The position numbers and the translations under genes were made by a program. DNA of 64,000 bases from Pontederia crassipes. Taxonomy: Eukaryota; Streptophyta; Magnoliopsida; Commelinales; Pontederiaceae. This document shows positions 23,758 to 36,829 of this stretch, one piece after another (positions within the stretch are counted from its first letter, which is position 1; the number at the start of each line of letters is the position of its first letter). The notes under the pieces were generated by a model, which was given only the letters and a program-made list of their open reading frames with translations, was not told the DNA's origin and ran no database searches. The stretch covers positions 2,232,001 through 2,296,000 of the forward strand of contig JAUKPH010000023.1 in assembly GCA_030549335.1 (NCBI GenBank), in the 5' to 3' direction.

Positions 23758-24112
23758 CATGTCTTCTCAACACGTGGACCGTGTTATCACGCAGTCCGTG
23801 TTAATGTCATATACACAAGTAGACTGCGTTAATGTCAAATACACAAGTGATGTGTCCGATCATCGATGATGCACGGATCATCTGGCATTACACGGTTCAT
23901 ATTGGTGCAAAGAAAAAAAAATCATACTAAAATGGATTGTGTCATGTCGAGTCATGTTCTTTGTGTCTTGATTGTGTCGTGCCTAGTGTGTAATTGGGCG
24001 GCCCGACATGAAATGATACGAACCCGGCCCGGTGGTCATGCCCGTGTAGAGCTGGGCAAGCATGACTTTTGGACGGGCCGAACCGTGCGGCCTACCCAAA
24101 AGTCCATCTTTG
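23758..24112. mobile_element. hAT right-end fragment
   Basis: The stretch resembles the last 350 bp of the hAT element at 40481-45500: repeated ACGTGGACCGTGTTA-type motifs, a GGGCGGCCCGACATG region and a terminal GACGGGCCGAACCGTGCGGCC followed by CCATCTTTG, comparable to CCATCTTTA at 45500. It abuts the cut right arm of the fold-back element. No transposase coding remains. Confidence 0.65.
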
Positions 24113-24864
24113 AGAGAGGAGGGGAGGAGGGAGGGGAAGGACGCCCCCGAAGGGGCAACGCCTCGGACTGCTACTCTTTTTATTTTTTATTTTTATTTTT
24201 AGTAAGGATTATATTATTCTATTAGTTTTAATGCTATATTAAGAAAAATTAACAAGTTAAGAATATTCAGTTAGTCTATCCATTCTTATCAAACGTACTT
24301 GATCATGACGTGGAGTCACAAAGGTTCTCTATATTTTGAACTGTCCACAACTTTATTTTTTCTTATCAGCATAAAAATGACGTGTGTTTTGCTTCCAGTT
24401 AATGTGCTCGAGATTAGCTAAAATCACGATTCTTTTCCTTTGGGTTAAATTTTAGTTGGGATTTTGAATCAAACGAAAATTCAACATTTTATTGCAAATT
24501 GTAAAGTATATGGATCATTATCTTTCCATTTTAATTTTTTTTATTAAATTATAATTCTTCTCCCTTTCGGGAGAAAAAAGATACTGAGAATACGAGAACA
24601 AGGATATAATAAATAAATAAATAAAAGGAAATAGCGAAAATTGACGAGAGGAAGATGGGCCAACATCGATTAAACAATTAAATCGGGCCTAAATCGATTC
24701 AATCCACTGAATTGGGCTGGAGTGAAGATGGGCCATTTAAAGGTAAATCTACAAACCGAGGTCCATATAAGGTCTCCAGGAACACGACCTTTCTCGAAGC
24801 CTAAAATACAAAGTTGTAGGATTAATGATTCTCAAACCCGTGGGCCCATTCTAATTCATCGTGT
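24113..24864. other. intergenic, nothing recognised
   Basis: A purine-rich start (GGGGAGGAGGGAGGGG near 24120) is followed by AT-rich DNA with no protein, RNA gene or terminal repeat that I can identify. Confidence 0.4.
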
Positions 24865-25249
24865 TTTTATAGAATAATATTAAAATAGAAATTATCAAAG
24901 GCATAAATAAAGGAAATAAAAAGAAAAATGTTAAAGAAATAATAATAATTTAAGATAAAATTTATTAATATAGCATCTATCATCAATAAATAATAGATAT
25001 TAAATTTAGTAATAATCCATTTATATTTATATGTTAATCATTATTAAAAAATTTAATAAATAAAAAATATGTTATATTAATTTTTAATATTATTAATAAG
25101 TTTTAATACAATATTTATATACTATATCATGTAATTTATATTATATATTTATAATTATTATAAATAATATTATTTTAATAAAATCTGGTTCAATCGGACC
25201 GATCCAACTGTAATTCGATAAAAAGTTCGGTCTGATTTTAAAAACATTG
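24865..25249. mobile_element. truncated relative of the 599-bp MITE
   Basis: From about 24868 the sequence parallels 47340-47743 (AATTTAAGATAAAATTTATTAA, then ATCTATCAT.AATAAATAATAGATATTAAAT) and ends with TTTTAAAAACATTG at 25249, the terminal repeat of that MITE. The left third, including the other terminus, is missing. Confidence 0.7.
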
Positions 25250-25517
25250 GTCGTCTAATGAATAGTTTGACCGGTCATAGAACTTTGATTTATCTACCCC
25301 CACTAGTTTTGAGTAAAAAAGCTCTAATCTCCTTAGAAGCCTATATAGGTGACCTGAAAAGCCTCCGTGGCAATTTTTTTTTCATCATATTCAGAAGAAA
25401 GAAATATAATCCATTCTCATATGTGAATTTTAGGTTTCAATTTCTATACACCAATTCAACTCTCCTCCTCCTCAGTGCTTACATCCCAAGTATCAGCGGA
25501 ACCCTGTTCTAATTCAA

Positions 25518-25550
25518 AAAAAAATAATAATAATAATAATAATAATAATA
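25518..25550. repeat. (ATA)n microsatellite
   Basis: About ten AAT/ATA units follow an A-run. Confidence 0.9.
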
Positions 25551-25630
25551 GCATGACATAAACAGGAAAGTCCATATAAATAGGTAATCAACAAAGTATT
25601 ATTGTCACTCCCCGTTGGTCAAATCATAAA

Positions 25631-25660
25631 ACAATATATATATATATATGTATATATATA
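25631..25660. repeat. (TA)n microsatellite
   Basis: Alternating TA units, interrupted once by TG. Confidence 0.9.
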
Positions 25661-26249
25661 ACTGAACTTGATCACAGTGAAACCTTTCCTTCAATAAAAA
25701 ATATATATATTAACAACACAAGATCGTCTCCCTATTAAACAAAGTTGGCTTGGCCCAACATGGGCATTCTCATCTTGTGACTCAAATGTGGCAGTACACA
25801 CACCACCGATCAGAGAGGCCCAAGGCCGCTGATTAATTACTTGGTGGTGTCCCGCCGGCCATACTAACATAGATAGATTAGTTAATATTACAAGCACATA
25901 ATATGTCAGTCCAAACCCGTCATAAACTTAGGTCTTAAGCTACAACCATCCCCATCATCGCACAACAAAGCTACAAGTAAAATTTTGAAATCGAACGAGA
26001 CTTTCGTCACGGTGAAGGGAGAGTTGACTCTCCCCTTGGATGCTTCTTTTTCTTTTTTTTTGTCCGGCAACACCAAATGAAACTCCCCGGGAGTGGAGTG
26101 CCTCCTGTCGTCAGAACAATTCTCGATAACCTTAAACAGTGTTTATTTTACTCCCTTACTTTCCATGGACGCATTCCCAGATTGTGGAACTAGATTTGAC
26201 CTGTGCCTACAAAACCATGTTGCTATTTGAATGTGCTGCAAACCCTTCA
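25661..26249 (-). other. 3' flank and likely 3' UTR of the polymerase gene
   Basis: Immediately downstream of the NRPB1 stop codon on the minus strand. No separate gene is seen. The poly(A) site cannot be placed with confidence. Confidence 0.4.
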
Positions 26250-29200
26250 TCACCGAGTACTTTCCTCATCCTTGCTACTCATTTGTGGAGTATACTGACT
26301 AGTGGATGACGGGGAATAACCTGGCGCAGTAGGAGAGTAGCCTGCACTTGGGCTGCATGGAAGAATGGAATCAATTCAGTAGCTGCCGTGCAACTGTCAT
26401 AAAGTAATCAACTAATCAAAAAAGACTTTGGAAAGAAAACTCACCTGTACTCTGGAGAGGTTGGGCTGTAGTTGGGTATTTGACTGGAGTTATAAGGACT
26501 GTAACAAAATATTGAGTATCAATCGGGAGTAGAATATATGCAAATGACACAAAAAAAAGCATAAGAAAAGTGAGACACTCAATGCAGAACGACAACCAAT
26601 AGGTTTTTTTTCTTGCTATGAAACAGGACCAAAGCCACAGTAGAAAGCAGTCCCTCCCAGATGGGCTGGGAAAGAGTTCTGCGAGAGCAATCAAAAGCCG
26701 CTTGATCCTAAAGTATATAAAAAGTCATAGCTACTTCCAACTTGATTTCTCGAACATGATAATCAAAGTGCAAAGTGGCATTGTGGGAAAAAAACTGCTA
26801 GTAGCAAGTACCACAGAAGGACAAAATGCTAGCATTAGGTGAAATAGCAATATGGCAAACTATGCAAGCCACAGCAAGGATGCCCAGAGATGACTACTAT
26901 ACATGGGCTTCGAATAAGGTTTTGCAAGATATACATGTTAAAATTTATCTAACAAGGTCATTGATCATTACTGAAAAGAAAAAAAAAACATGATTTTCAC
27001 TTAATTATGACTAATGAATTAATGCACAAAAAACAGCCTGAACATTATTATATTAATATTGAACTTCATCTCAAGCTGAGAAATATTATGGTTAAATCTA
27101 CAAAACTACAAAGAGTTTATCGGAAAAGAAACTAAAAGTTCCAATGGAAAAAAAGGAGAATACAAGTATTTTGGTTACCTGGTGGGACTGTATGTAGGGC
27201 TTGAAGGAGAATGGGATGGAGATGTCGGAGAAAACGATGCTGAAGTTGGACTGGAGTAAGGACAAAAAAAGTTCATGAGTTAAATTAACAATTTAATGCT
27301 GCACAATAAACCAGAATTCAACCAATGTAACTATCAGGGAAGTAAAGTGTTTGATAGAAGAATAGATTGATTGCTACCTGTAATTCGGAGATGATTGACC
27401 ATAAGGACTTGATGGTGACAGCCTTGCGCTGCTTGGGGAATATGCAAGTGAAGGACTGTACTTTGGAGCAGGGTTGTAACTTGGAGATGTTGGGCTGTAA
27501 GTTGGAGACGTTGGGCTATAACTGGGAGATGTTGGACTGTAGCCAGGAGAAGTGGGGCTATAGGCAGGTGAGGTAGGGCTGTATGACGGAGAGGTTGGGC
27601 TATAAGAAGGTGATGTGGGACTATAGGAGGGTGAAGTAGGGCTATATGATGGAGATGTTGGACTGTACGCAGGAGATGTTGGACTGTACGCAGGAGAAGT
27701 TGGACTGTAGGCAGGAGATGTTGGGCTATAACTTGGTGAAGTAGGACTGTAACTTGGGGAAGTTGGGCTGTAACTAGGGGAAGTTGGACTATAACTTGGG
27801 GAGGTTGGGCTGTAACTGGGTGAAGTTGGGCTGTAGCTGGGTGAAGTTGGGCTATATGATGGACTTGTAGGTGAATAGGCAGGGCTTGTGGGGCTATACC
27901 CAGGGGAGCTGGGACTGTATGTTGGAGAAGTTGGACTATACCCAGGAGATGTAGGGCTATATCCTGGAGATGTAGGGCTATACCCTGGAGAAGTTGGACT
28001 ATAACCTGGAGATGATGGACTGTAACCAGGAGATGATGGACTGTAGCCAGGTGAAGAACTGGGAGAGAAAGCCATTCCACCAACATAAGGTGAAAACTGG
28101 GCATCCGAAATTGGAGAGGATCGAACATTTGGGCTCAGTAAATAGCTTGGTGACATCATTCCCTCATGATAGGGTGTACCAGAGATTGGAGAGCGAGCTG
28201 GTGTCATTCCAAAATCCAAACCACCTTCCATATAACTAGGAAGCTGAAGCTCAATGGCCTGTTGCAACATCTGATCATTTAAATATAAAGCACAGCTTCC
28301 TGTTCCAATTGGAGCAAGCTGACCAAGCATAATATTCTCAGTAACTCCTCTAAGATGGTCTGATTCAGCATACACAGCGGCATCAAGGAGTATGTCAACA
28401 GTTTCTTCAAATGAACATCTCATCAGTGGTCCAGTATCATTTCGGTTAATACCATGCCTTGTAATAGCCATTAAATGACCTCTGTAGGTCATTGTATCAC
28501 ATAAGATTGCCAAATGTCGGTAGTTCACATAAGATCCATCAAAAGATATGACCACGCGAAGCTCATCAAGAAGAGCACGTCTTACAGCCTCAATCCCAAG
28601 AACTTCTATAACTTCAATTAAGTGGTTACTTGTTGTCCTAGTGGCATCAACATCCTCATGGCACATAACGGCTAGAAGATTAACACCCTCTGTATCAAGC
28701 ATCCACTCCACATCAGGTTTGAACCCTTCATTCTCATCAAACCTGTTTATTTTTCCTGACTTGATGAAAACCTTGTTGATATCAGGAATGCCACGAAGAG
28801 CCATTTCGGTCAACATATTGCTCTCTATCTTCTTTAGGAAGACATCATCTTCTGCTGATTCATCTTGCAATTCTCCTTTGGGGGCTTCATCGTTCATGAT
28901 GCGAATCCGAAGGATAAGCTTGTCAGCATTGTCATCATTAAAAATGCATGTCAAATCGTCATCAAACTCATGATTTATTTTCTCAGCAATATCTGCCATG
29001 CTCAACTTCTTATCAACCATCATCTCACGATTTAATTCAATGCGAAGGAGCCATGGTGACATTTTTTCTGGCGCAATGTCTTCATCTGGCATTTCATAGT
29101 ACGACTTAACAAACTCAACATCTTCCTCAATGATGGTACCCATGGGATCAGGATCATACCATATCTCGGTTGCATGTGTTACACTCCGCAAAGTAGTGTA

Positions 29201-32200
29201 CTCCAAAGCACATTGGACATTTTTAGCCAACTCTTTCTTCTTGTTGACTTCAGGTTTCAAGTACACAGACAACGAAGGAGTTTTGATTTTCTTGGCAACA
29301 TTAATAATTTCCCTCAACCTGGGAACACCAAGTGTGACATTCTTGGCACTCACACCAGCATAATGGAAAGTATTTAGAGTCATCTGAGTTGCTGGCTCCC
29401 CAATTGATTGTGCAGCTACACAGCCAATCATTTCACCTGGGGCAACCAACGACTGCAGAAAACGAGACTCTATCTCACCAATCACCCATTCAAATGCTTC
29501 ACGGGTCAGTCTATATTCTTTCAGCACCCGTCTGCTAGCAAATGTACTGCGAAGCAAGATATTAAACAACAAAGTTGCATTTTTCTGAGCCTCCACACTC
29601 AAAAAATCTTCACCAGGAACAACTTTAAGCCTTTCTTGCAGTTTATCAATAGCTTCTACAATCTCCATAGGGTGCATATCAGATGGTCGTCTGAAATCAA
29701 TCTTGAACGTCTTTTGAGCATTCCAAATGAGTCGTTTCAGATTGACAGGCATAGGCAGTGTGGTATCACCAGTTGTAGCAATCTCTGTTGCGAGCTGGTA
29801 ACGATCTGCTTCCAGTTTCTGAACTTCAGCATCAAATACATTTCTGAACTCCCTAATAGTTTTCAGGTCCTCAACATGCTCCGGTTGCATGTAGCTAGGA
29901 TTCCAGTTGTCATCATCAAGCTCATACCTGAAAACATTGTCAAACTCTCCCTTTTTCATTTTCAAGGAGTCGAACTTCTGTGACTCGATCCACACTGCAT
30001 CCATGCCATCTTCTCCATAGAGAAATTGGATAACATCTCCAAGAGAGTTTCTAACAGTGTTATCATATTTAACCATAATGTCCTCCATAGCCTTAACAAG
30101 CCGACGCTGGATATATCCAGTCTCAGAAGTTTTGACCGCAGTGTCGATGAGACCTTCCCTACCACCCATAGCATGAAAGAAAAATTCCTGAGGCGTCAGT
30201 CCACGAAGATAAGAGTTCTCCACAAAACCACGACTTTCAGGTCCATAATCATCTTTTGTGAAGTGAGGTAACGTTCGATCATTGAAACCAAAAGGAATAC
30301 GTTTGCCTTCAACGTTCTGCTGCCCGACACAAGCAGTCATCTGAGATATATTGATGAAACTACCCTTTGATCCTGCAGTAACCATTGCCTTCAAATTGTT
30401 ACTTTCAGACAAGCTCTTTTGTGCACTGCTTCCAGCATCATCACGAGCCTTATTTAAAACCTGAGAAGCAAAGCATCAATTAGTGAAAATGCAAACAAGA
30501 TTCAAAAGGACAACTATGCCAAAGGTCAATGAATGGCACCTGATTGACTCTATTCTCAAATGACTCCATCATTGTACGCCCAGGTTCAGCTTCTAAGCTC
30601 TTTTCCTGTGCCAACTTGATAAGTTCTTTGACATCGTTCTTGGCTTTTGATATTGTTTCATTGATTTTTTCCATGGTTGCAGCATCAGCAATTGTATCCC
30701 CAATTCCAATGCTAAAAGCATTCTGCAATAGCCAGTAGTTCACGAGCCACTGAGTATGCCCCAAAAATTTTCGGGCAGCATCTGGGCCAACCTCTTCCCT
30801 GTAGAATAAAAGTGTATAGTAGAAGATTAGCTTCCGTGGGATGAAAGATTTGAAGAAAAGTATGAATTTAAATGTGGAAAGCAAATTATCACCAGATGAC
30901 ATGAATCAAACTTCCCGTTGATGTTCCCAAAGCTTTTTTGCAAAGAGTGCCTGAAAGAAGTTCTCCTTTTTCTATTCGAACTAAGGTATCTCCAGGTGTA
31001 ATAAAACCTGTTTCCGACTCAGCGTGCCAGGCTGAAAATCTTATAAGATTTATTTGCTTTGGAATGATAAGGTTGAAAACTTGTTTTCCAGTCCATAAAG
31101 GACGAGGTTTCCATATGGTTGGAGCAGGTATCTTGCCATCAAAATCTTCCCACCACATTAAGATGTTCATGAAGACATCCTGCCACAGTTAAGTTAAATG
31201 TCAATTCTTATCTGAATTGAAAAGGTTTTCCACTAAGATCATCCATGGCTAATATCACAATAATGGAGACAAACCAAGAAAAAAAATATGTAAGTTCATT
31301 GCCAAAACCTTTTCGATAAATGTATCTCGTTTAGTGATCTTGCGACACCCAAGGAGCGTATCTTGGACAATACCCATGACGGGGCGATTTGACTGCGGTG
31401 AGACTATGCATTTAGGAACCATCATGAGTTCTAAGACTTCAGCTCTGGTTTCAAAAGACTGGGGAACATGCATATTCATCTCATCTCCATCAAAATCAGC
31501 ATTGTAAGGGGATGTCACAGACAAATTCAGGCGGAAGGTTGAGTAAGGCATGATTTTGATTCTATGTCCCATGATTGACATTTTATGAAGACTTGGCTGA
31601 CGGTTGAAAAGGACAAAGTCACCATCTTGCAAGTGGCGCTCAACCTGTCAAAATTATATGCAAGTTTATCACACGATATAATGTTAATACAGTTGCAATA
31701 TTAAATAACCAAAAATAGCAGATAAGTCGAAGATGATCAACCTTGTAGCCCAACTCCAAATGGTGGTCACTACTTTTCTTCAGGTAGCGAAGATCAAGCC
31801 TCTGACCATCTTCACGTATGATGTACTTTGCACCAGTCTTACCCGGAGGGGGATGAGGTCCATATTCCACAAGTTCTTTCAGTCTAACGAAAGTTTAACA
31901 TTTCAATATAATAAGGAGAAAATAATCATACTTAGAAATTTAGAACAGAGAAAAAAACAGCCAAGTGTATACCGCTCAATGTTATATGGAGTCACAGTTT
32001 CTGGATATGTCAAATTCAAAGCAATGCTCCATGGAACTCCCAGCTCGTCAATATTAATAGTTGGGTCAGGGGTTATGACAGTTCGTGCTGAAAAGTCTAC
32101 ACGCTTCCCCATCAAATTTCCTCGAATGCGACCTTCTTTAGCCTTCAACCTGCTGCAAATAGATTTAATTGGTCGACCTGACCGTTGTGTAGCCTGCAAT

Positions 32201-34470
32201 TTGGAGTAAAGATTGAGAAGGAAAATTTATGCAAACTTGGAAGAAGTCATGCTAGATGATAACATACCCTTGGCTGACCAGGAAGTTCATTATCAAAATA
32301 TGTTGCAATGTGAAACTGCAGCAACTGAGCAAACTCAGTGATAATGTGAGCTGGAGCTCCATTCCTCTCCTGCCGTCTTAAATTCTCATTATGTCTAATT
32401 ATCATTGCTAACTGATGAGTTAGATCATCCTGTTAAGACATGATAAACTTACACATTAGGTACCTAAGATAAGTGGCTACCATCGTTGCAAAGATCGTCT
32501 TGGAACTCACCTCGCTCCTGGAAGAGGTATCCATCATTACAGATGGTCTTACAGGAGGCGGAGGAATTGGAAGGACTTGCAATATCATCCAATCGGGCCG
32601 AGCATATTTAGGATTCAGACCTAACAACAAGCAATCTTCATCGCTTATCCTCTTCAGGACACTAAGAACCTGTTGAAAACAATAAAGCAACAAATTTTAT
32701 GAATATAAATCATATCAGCAGGAGAACAACAACCATAAAGCACCAAACTCCTACCCTCTCTGCAGAAAGGACTTGTTTTCTTTCAACAGGTTCAGGAAGC
32801 TGTTCTGGGTCATCGGATTTCTTCTTCGGAGCTTTATATTCTGCAACCATTTTCATACCATCTATTGTAATATTTGGTTGTTGAGCACCACAACCACCTC
32901 GGCTCTTTTTTATCGGCTCATCTGTATCTTGCTGACCCTGAACATCAATATCATCACCACCAGCACACTTCTTTTTGCTTTTGCATGCATCATATATTCT
33001 CTTCAACCTATTTTTTGGATTTCTTATTTTCAATGCTTGTTTGAATCGTCCATCATCCTGAAATAAATAATTATCCAAGATTACTAAATGCCTATTGAGT
33101 AATATGAATGAGTAAAAGTGCTGTTACTTCTACATATACATCCAACAAAAGTTGTATCTTTTTTGCTTGTACGAATCCGAAAATGCATAAAAGAAGGTAG
33201 TTATTGAATTTTACTATATTTAGAATAAAGATCCTCTTGACGCAAATAAAAAACAAAAGCTCTCAGAGAACACACTTGACATCTAATTTTCCATATTGTA
33301 CAGAAATGGTGCATCAAGTGTACCTCAGAATGATGCTATCTGAAATCAAATTCAGAACTACTTTCCTCTCAAAAAAATCAGAATTACTTTTAGCTTCCAT
33401 GTTAAAATTGTTCATTAAACTTTCTGATTGCTGCCAGAAGGTATAAAGCTTCATGTAACAGCATGCAACTCAAGGAAAAATCACATATCATTCCGAAAAT
33501 TCCCCCACCAAAGCAATGGGGAGTCTCATTGAATTAATAAAATTCAGTTTTCAAGATAAATGAAATGTGAAGCATATTATTAATGACTTCAAGTACTCTC
33601 CTTATTCGCATAAAGTCATGTATTCCAGTAAATCAAAATATAACTGTTTGTGTAAGAAGATAATAGCCAATTGGGAGTTACAACAACAACAACAAAGCCT
33701 TATCCCACTAGGTGGGGTCGGCTACAAAACACTAAATTTCCTGGTCAATTTCAACCCATTATCCTGATCCCTCCCGAACTAAGCAGCAACAATCGAGAAA
33801 GGCGTGATTATGTTAATGCACTTTCCTACGATAAGTCAATAAGATATTTTCGAGTCCTTCGTAGTATTTGTAACTGGTCATATAATACATTGAGAAGCAA
33901 TGAGAAACGAATAGTATTCCCCCTGCTAGAAATATGGTTCATTGAAAAAAAAAAAGAAAAGGCATGTTTTTCTGAATAAGTGCTGGGATCCACTCTGAGA
34001 GCAGTACCTCATCAGCTAGGATTTTAGAACAGTTGAAGCACACGCATCGCATGATCGCAAGCACGGTCTTCATGAAGCCGATATGAAACATGGGCTTGGC
34101 GAGTTCGAGGTGCCCAAAGTGCCCTGGGCACTCAGCCATGTTGGCCATGCATGTCTCACACTTGAGCTTCCGGTCGATAGTTCCCAGCCTCGGATCGCTG
34201 AGCCCGCCGGGCTTGGGCTTCCCCCGCTCCATGGTCTCGCCGTGCTCGATCTGCACCACGGACATTTGCCTCTGCGACGCAAATAGAGACCCCCGCAAGC
34301 CGCGAGTTAGCATCGTAACTAAAGAGGAGTAACCACATAAAAAACTTAAAGAAGAAGCCCGATCGGGAGGAGAAGGGGGTTTTTACAATCTCGTCGGGGC
34401 TGAGGATGCCGAACTGGACGGTCCGCACTTTGGCGACCTCCGCCGGTGAGAACGGGAACCGCGTGTCCAT
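26250..34470 (-). CDS. NRPB1: DNA-directed RNA polymerase II largest subunit (RPB1)
   Basis: This is the catalytic subunit that makes mRNA precursors in the nucleus. Fourteen coding exons on the minus strand: 34387-34470, 34008-34271, 32755-33057, 32511-32669, 32268-32429, 31973-32193, 31742-31883, 31309-31644, 30893-31179, 30540-30798, 27378-30460, 27179-27250, 26445-26498, 26250-26352. All junctions are GT-AG, frames join cleanly, and the sum is 5529 nt or 1842 residues, close to the roughly 1840 of Arabidopsis. Visible: the zinc-binding clamp ([17 protein letters not shown], about residue 65), the metal-A motif [12 protein letters not shown] (about 493-504), the bridge helix (about 832-865, RLVKAMEDI), the trigger loop (about 1092-1117, [11 protein letters not shown]) and the CTD from about 1545. 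The CTD has roughly 27 near-consensus YSPTSPS heptads in exon 11 and degenerate ones in the last three exons, ending in a charged tail (SSKDEESTR). The start ATG at 34470 gives the conserved [12 protein letters not shown]. The gene looks intact. Confidence 0.97.
33680..33723 (-). mobile_element. retroposon tail in intron 2 of NRPB1
   Basis: On the minus strand, GTAGCCGACCCCACCTAGTG continues with GGATAAGGCTTTG and a (TTG)n tail. It matches the insert at 3031-3070 almost base for base. No target duplication is evident here, so the copy is older or differently bounded. It lies within the 950-bp second intron, well away from the splice sites. Confidence 0.7.
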
Positions 34471-34720
34471 GGTCGGGAGCCGCAGGAACTCCGACGAGGA
34501 AAACTAGGGTTTTTTAGAGGATTTGGGGAGGGGCGAATTCGACGGGGGGGTTTGGGTATCGATTCGATTCTCGCTGGTTGGCGGGTTCCTTGGGTGAGCT
34601 CTCGATTTGGCTGTCTTTTCCTTTTTTTTTTTTTGTTCACTCCCTCTCGCTCTCTCTCTCTCGCTCCCTCGTGCTCAGATCTGAGAGAACAAGCCCCCCG
34701 CAAGAGAGGCGAAGGCGATG
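34471..34720 (-). promoter_or_regulatory. purine-rich 5' leader of NRPB1
   Basis: On the transcribed (minus) strand, between the TATA box and the start codon, lies a GAGA-rich stretch (AGAGAGAGAGAGCGAG near 34645-34665) followed by a long A-run (about 34620-34635). CT/GA repeats are common in leaders of plant housekeeping genes. The transcript start is inferred from the TATA position only. Confidence 0.5.
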
Positions 34721-34750
34721 AAAGAGGAGGCAAGAGGGGGCTTGGGGGTC

Positions 34751-34759
34751 TATTTATAG
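34751..34759 (-). promoter_or_regulatory. TATA box of NRPB1
   Basis: On the minus strand the sequence reads CTATAAATAGACC, a good plant TATA box. It is about 280 bp upstream of the start codon at 34470, so transcription would start near 34720 with a leader of about 250 nt. Confidence 0.7.
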
Positions 34760-34799
34760 ACGCGGAGGGGGGACGGGTAGGGCTACCGTGCGCCGGTTG

Positions 34800-36829
34800 A
34801 TCAGGGCCGTCCGATGGACGCGACTATTGATGCGCTTGTGGACGGTGGGGTCTTCGATTCGCACATATGCTTGATGGACGGCAGGATCTGGACAATTTCA
34901 TTCTAGATGCGAGGGGGTTCGTTCTCCTTTCGATCCCATTATTTCTATTTATTGTTGATTTATTTATTTCGGTGAAAGGCTCCGGCGCTATCTGTTGGAC
35001 GAGTGGATTATGTTTATTTTGTTTTTTTCATAAACAAAATGTTGAAATTTAAGTATAATAATAATAATAATAATAATAATATACATCATGGGAGAAAACA
35101 CAACAACATATTTCTTTTTACCATCAGATAATACATTTTGCTTTAAGTTCATTACCCGGCAAATAAACTTTACGTTATATTCCGAGCCAGAAAAAAAAAT
35201 TAGGAGGCCGACATATATTATAAAGTATATAATTATAAAGTGATTATTTAAATTTAATAAATAAAAAATATAAATAAAATAATATTTAAATGTGTGAAAA
35301 TTTATTTTCTATGAGTGGATTTCAAGCTCTCAACCTCTCAATTCTTTCACTCTCAATTCATGAAAGATGACACTCCTCATCATACTAACATTAATTATTT
35401 AATATTTTGAGAGGGACGGATATATATATATATATATAATATAATTTGATAACATTAAAACATACATTAATTAACTAGGAATAAGCTTTTATTCCTTTTT
35501 ATTCTATCAAACAAGTCATTTATTCATAAAAAAAGGTAAAATGTAGTTTTGCCATTTTCTTAAAATATGACTTGATTAAAAGTGCATTTTTAGAGATAAG
35601 TAATTCCTCCAAAAGATTAGAATAAGATTATTCTTGACTCTTAAATCTAAAAAAAATTAAAGTGAAAAGAATAAGTGAGTTTATTCATGAAATTGCTATT
35701 CTTTAAACACACAGGGTAGCTTTTAAAAATAATAATAATATCTATAGATTTCAAAAATAAAAAATAAAAGAATGAAATTTTAGAGGGTTGCACGTTAATT
35801 CGTATTTTTTTGTTTGGTTCAAAATAAAATACCTCCTTGTAAGACATTTGTCCGAAAAGATTATTTTTTTTATTAGAAACTTCCTTATGCATACTTTTTA
35901 AGATTTTAATCTCACATTCTCTAATAGTATTTAAATTTGAAGATCAAATATTTATGTACGTAAAAACTTTTTATTAGGATTCTTCTCTTTCAAAAAAATT
36001 AAAGTAAAAATAGCTAGAAAATGAAAGAGAAAATTTCAAACAAGAATTCAACCAAAAAAGGAGAAAATCAATTCGTATTTTTCTTCTTCCTTCTTCCTTG
36101 ATCTATAAACATTTTAAAAATTGTATGTCCTTTCGATTCATGGCATTTAATTAGAGATTATTAACTATTTTATTTTGGTTTTTCTTTATATTTTTAAATT
36201 CCATTTTTTCCTTTTAATCCTTTCTTCTTGGACTCTCCCTTTTTTTCTCTCTTTCTTTTTTTTATTTTTTGCATGAGCTGTGACTTAAAAGAGGTGAAGT
36301 TGGATGTGCTACTGACTACAGAAGTTAAAGAAAGAGGAAGAAATGATCAAAACTAAATGAAAATGTAAACAATTGAATTGATCATAAAAGATAATTTTTT
36401 ATATCTCATTACTTTTTTTGTGTGAAAAGAGGGGACATTATTTTTAATTGTTAGGACGAGTGGATTATATTAACAAAATATTGAATATAAATATCAAATA
36501 CAAATAATGGGAAAACATGCAAACTTATATGTGCAAAAAAAACATTTTCTTTATTTTTTTATAAAATAAAGTAACCAAAAGTGTTAGCTTGTAATGCATT
36601 TTCCTTTAAGTTCATTGTAATCTACTGTTTGTCGACAAATAAATAATTGTTAGATGATTCAAATCTACATCTTTTTCAAAAAAGAAAATAAAAGAAATTA
36701 CTTTCATTTTAATGAGTGGATTACATGTTAATTCATAAATTTTATTTTATTTGGTCGCAACAAAATATTTTTTGGTAAGATGTTTTGTTACAATTCTTTT
36801 TAATGTTCAAGAATTTGAGGCACATTCAT
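34800..36829. other. AT-rich intergenic DNA, no gene seen
   Basis: The upstream flank of NRPB1. It contains an (ATA)n tract at about 35054-35082 and a (TA)n tract at about 35420-35439. No conserved protein segment is recognised, and short open frames are consistent with chance. Confidence 0.5.
35054..35082. repeat. (AAT)n microsatellite
   Basis: Nine or more tandem AAT units. Confidence 0.9.

Noticed and set aside
23019-23832. Several long Pro/Gly/Arg-rich open frames on both strands
   Set aside because: Stop codons are rare in such GC-rich low-complexity DNA; overlapping frames on both strands point to composition, not coding.
27334-28128. 264-codon Leu/His-rich frame on the minus strand
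   Set aside because: It is an out-of-frame reading of the NRPB1 CTD repeats.
29408-29983. Plus-strand open frames antisense to NRPB1
   Set aside because: They overlap the conserved catalytic exon of NRPB1 and resemble no protein.
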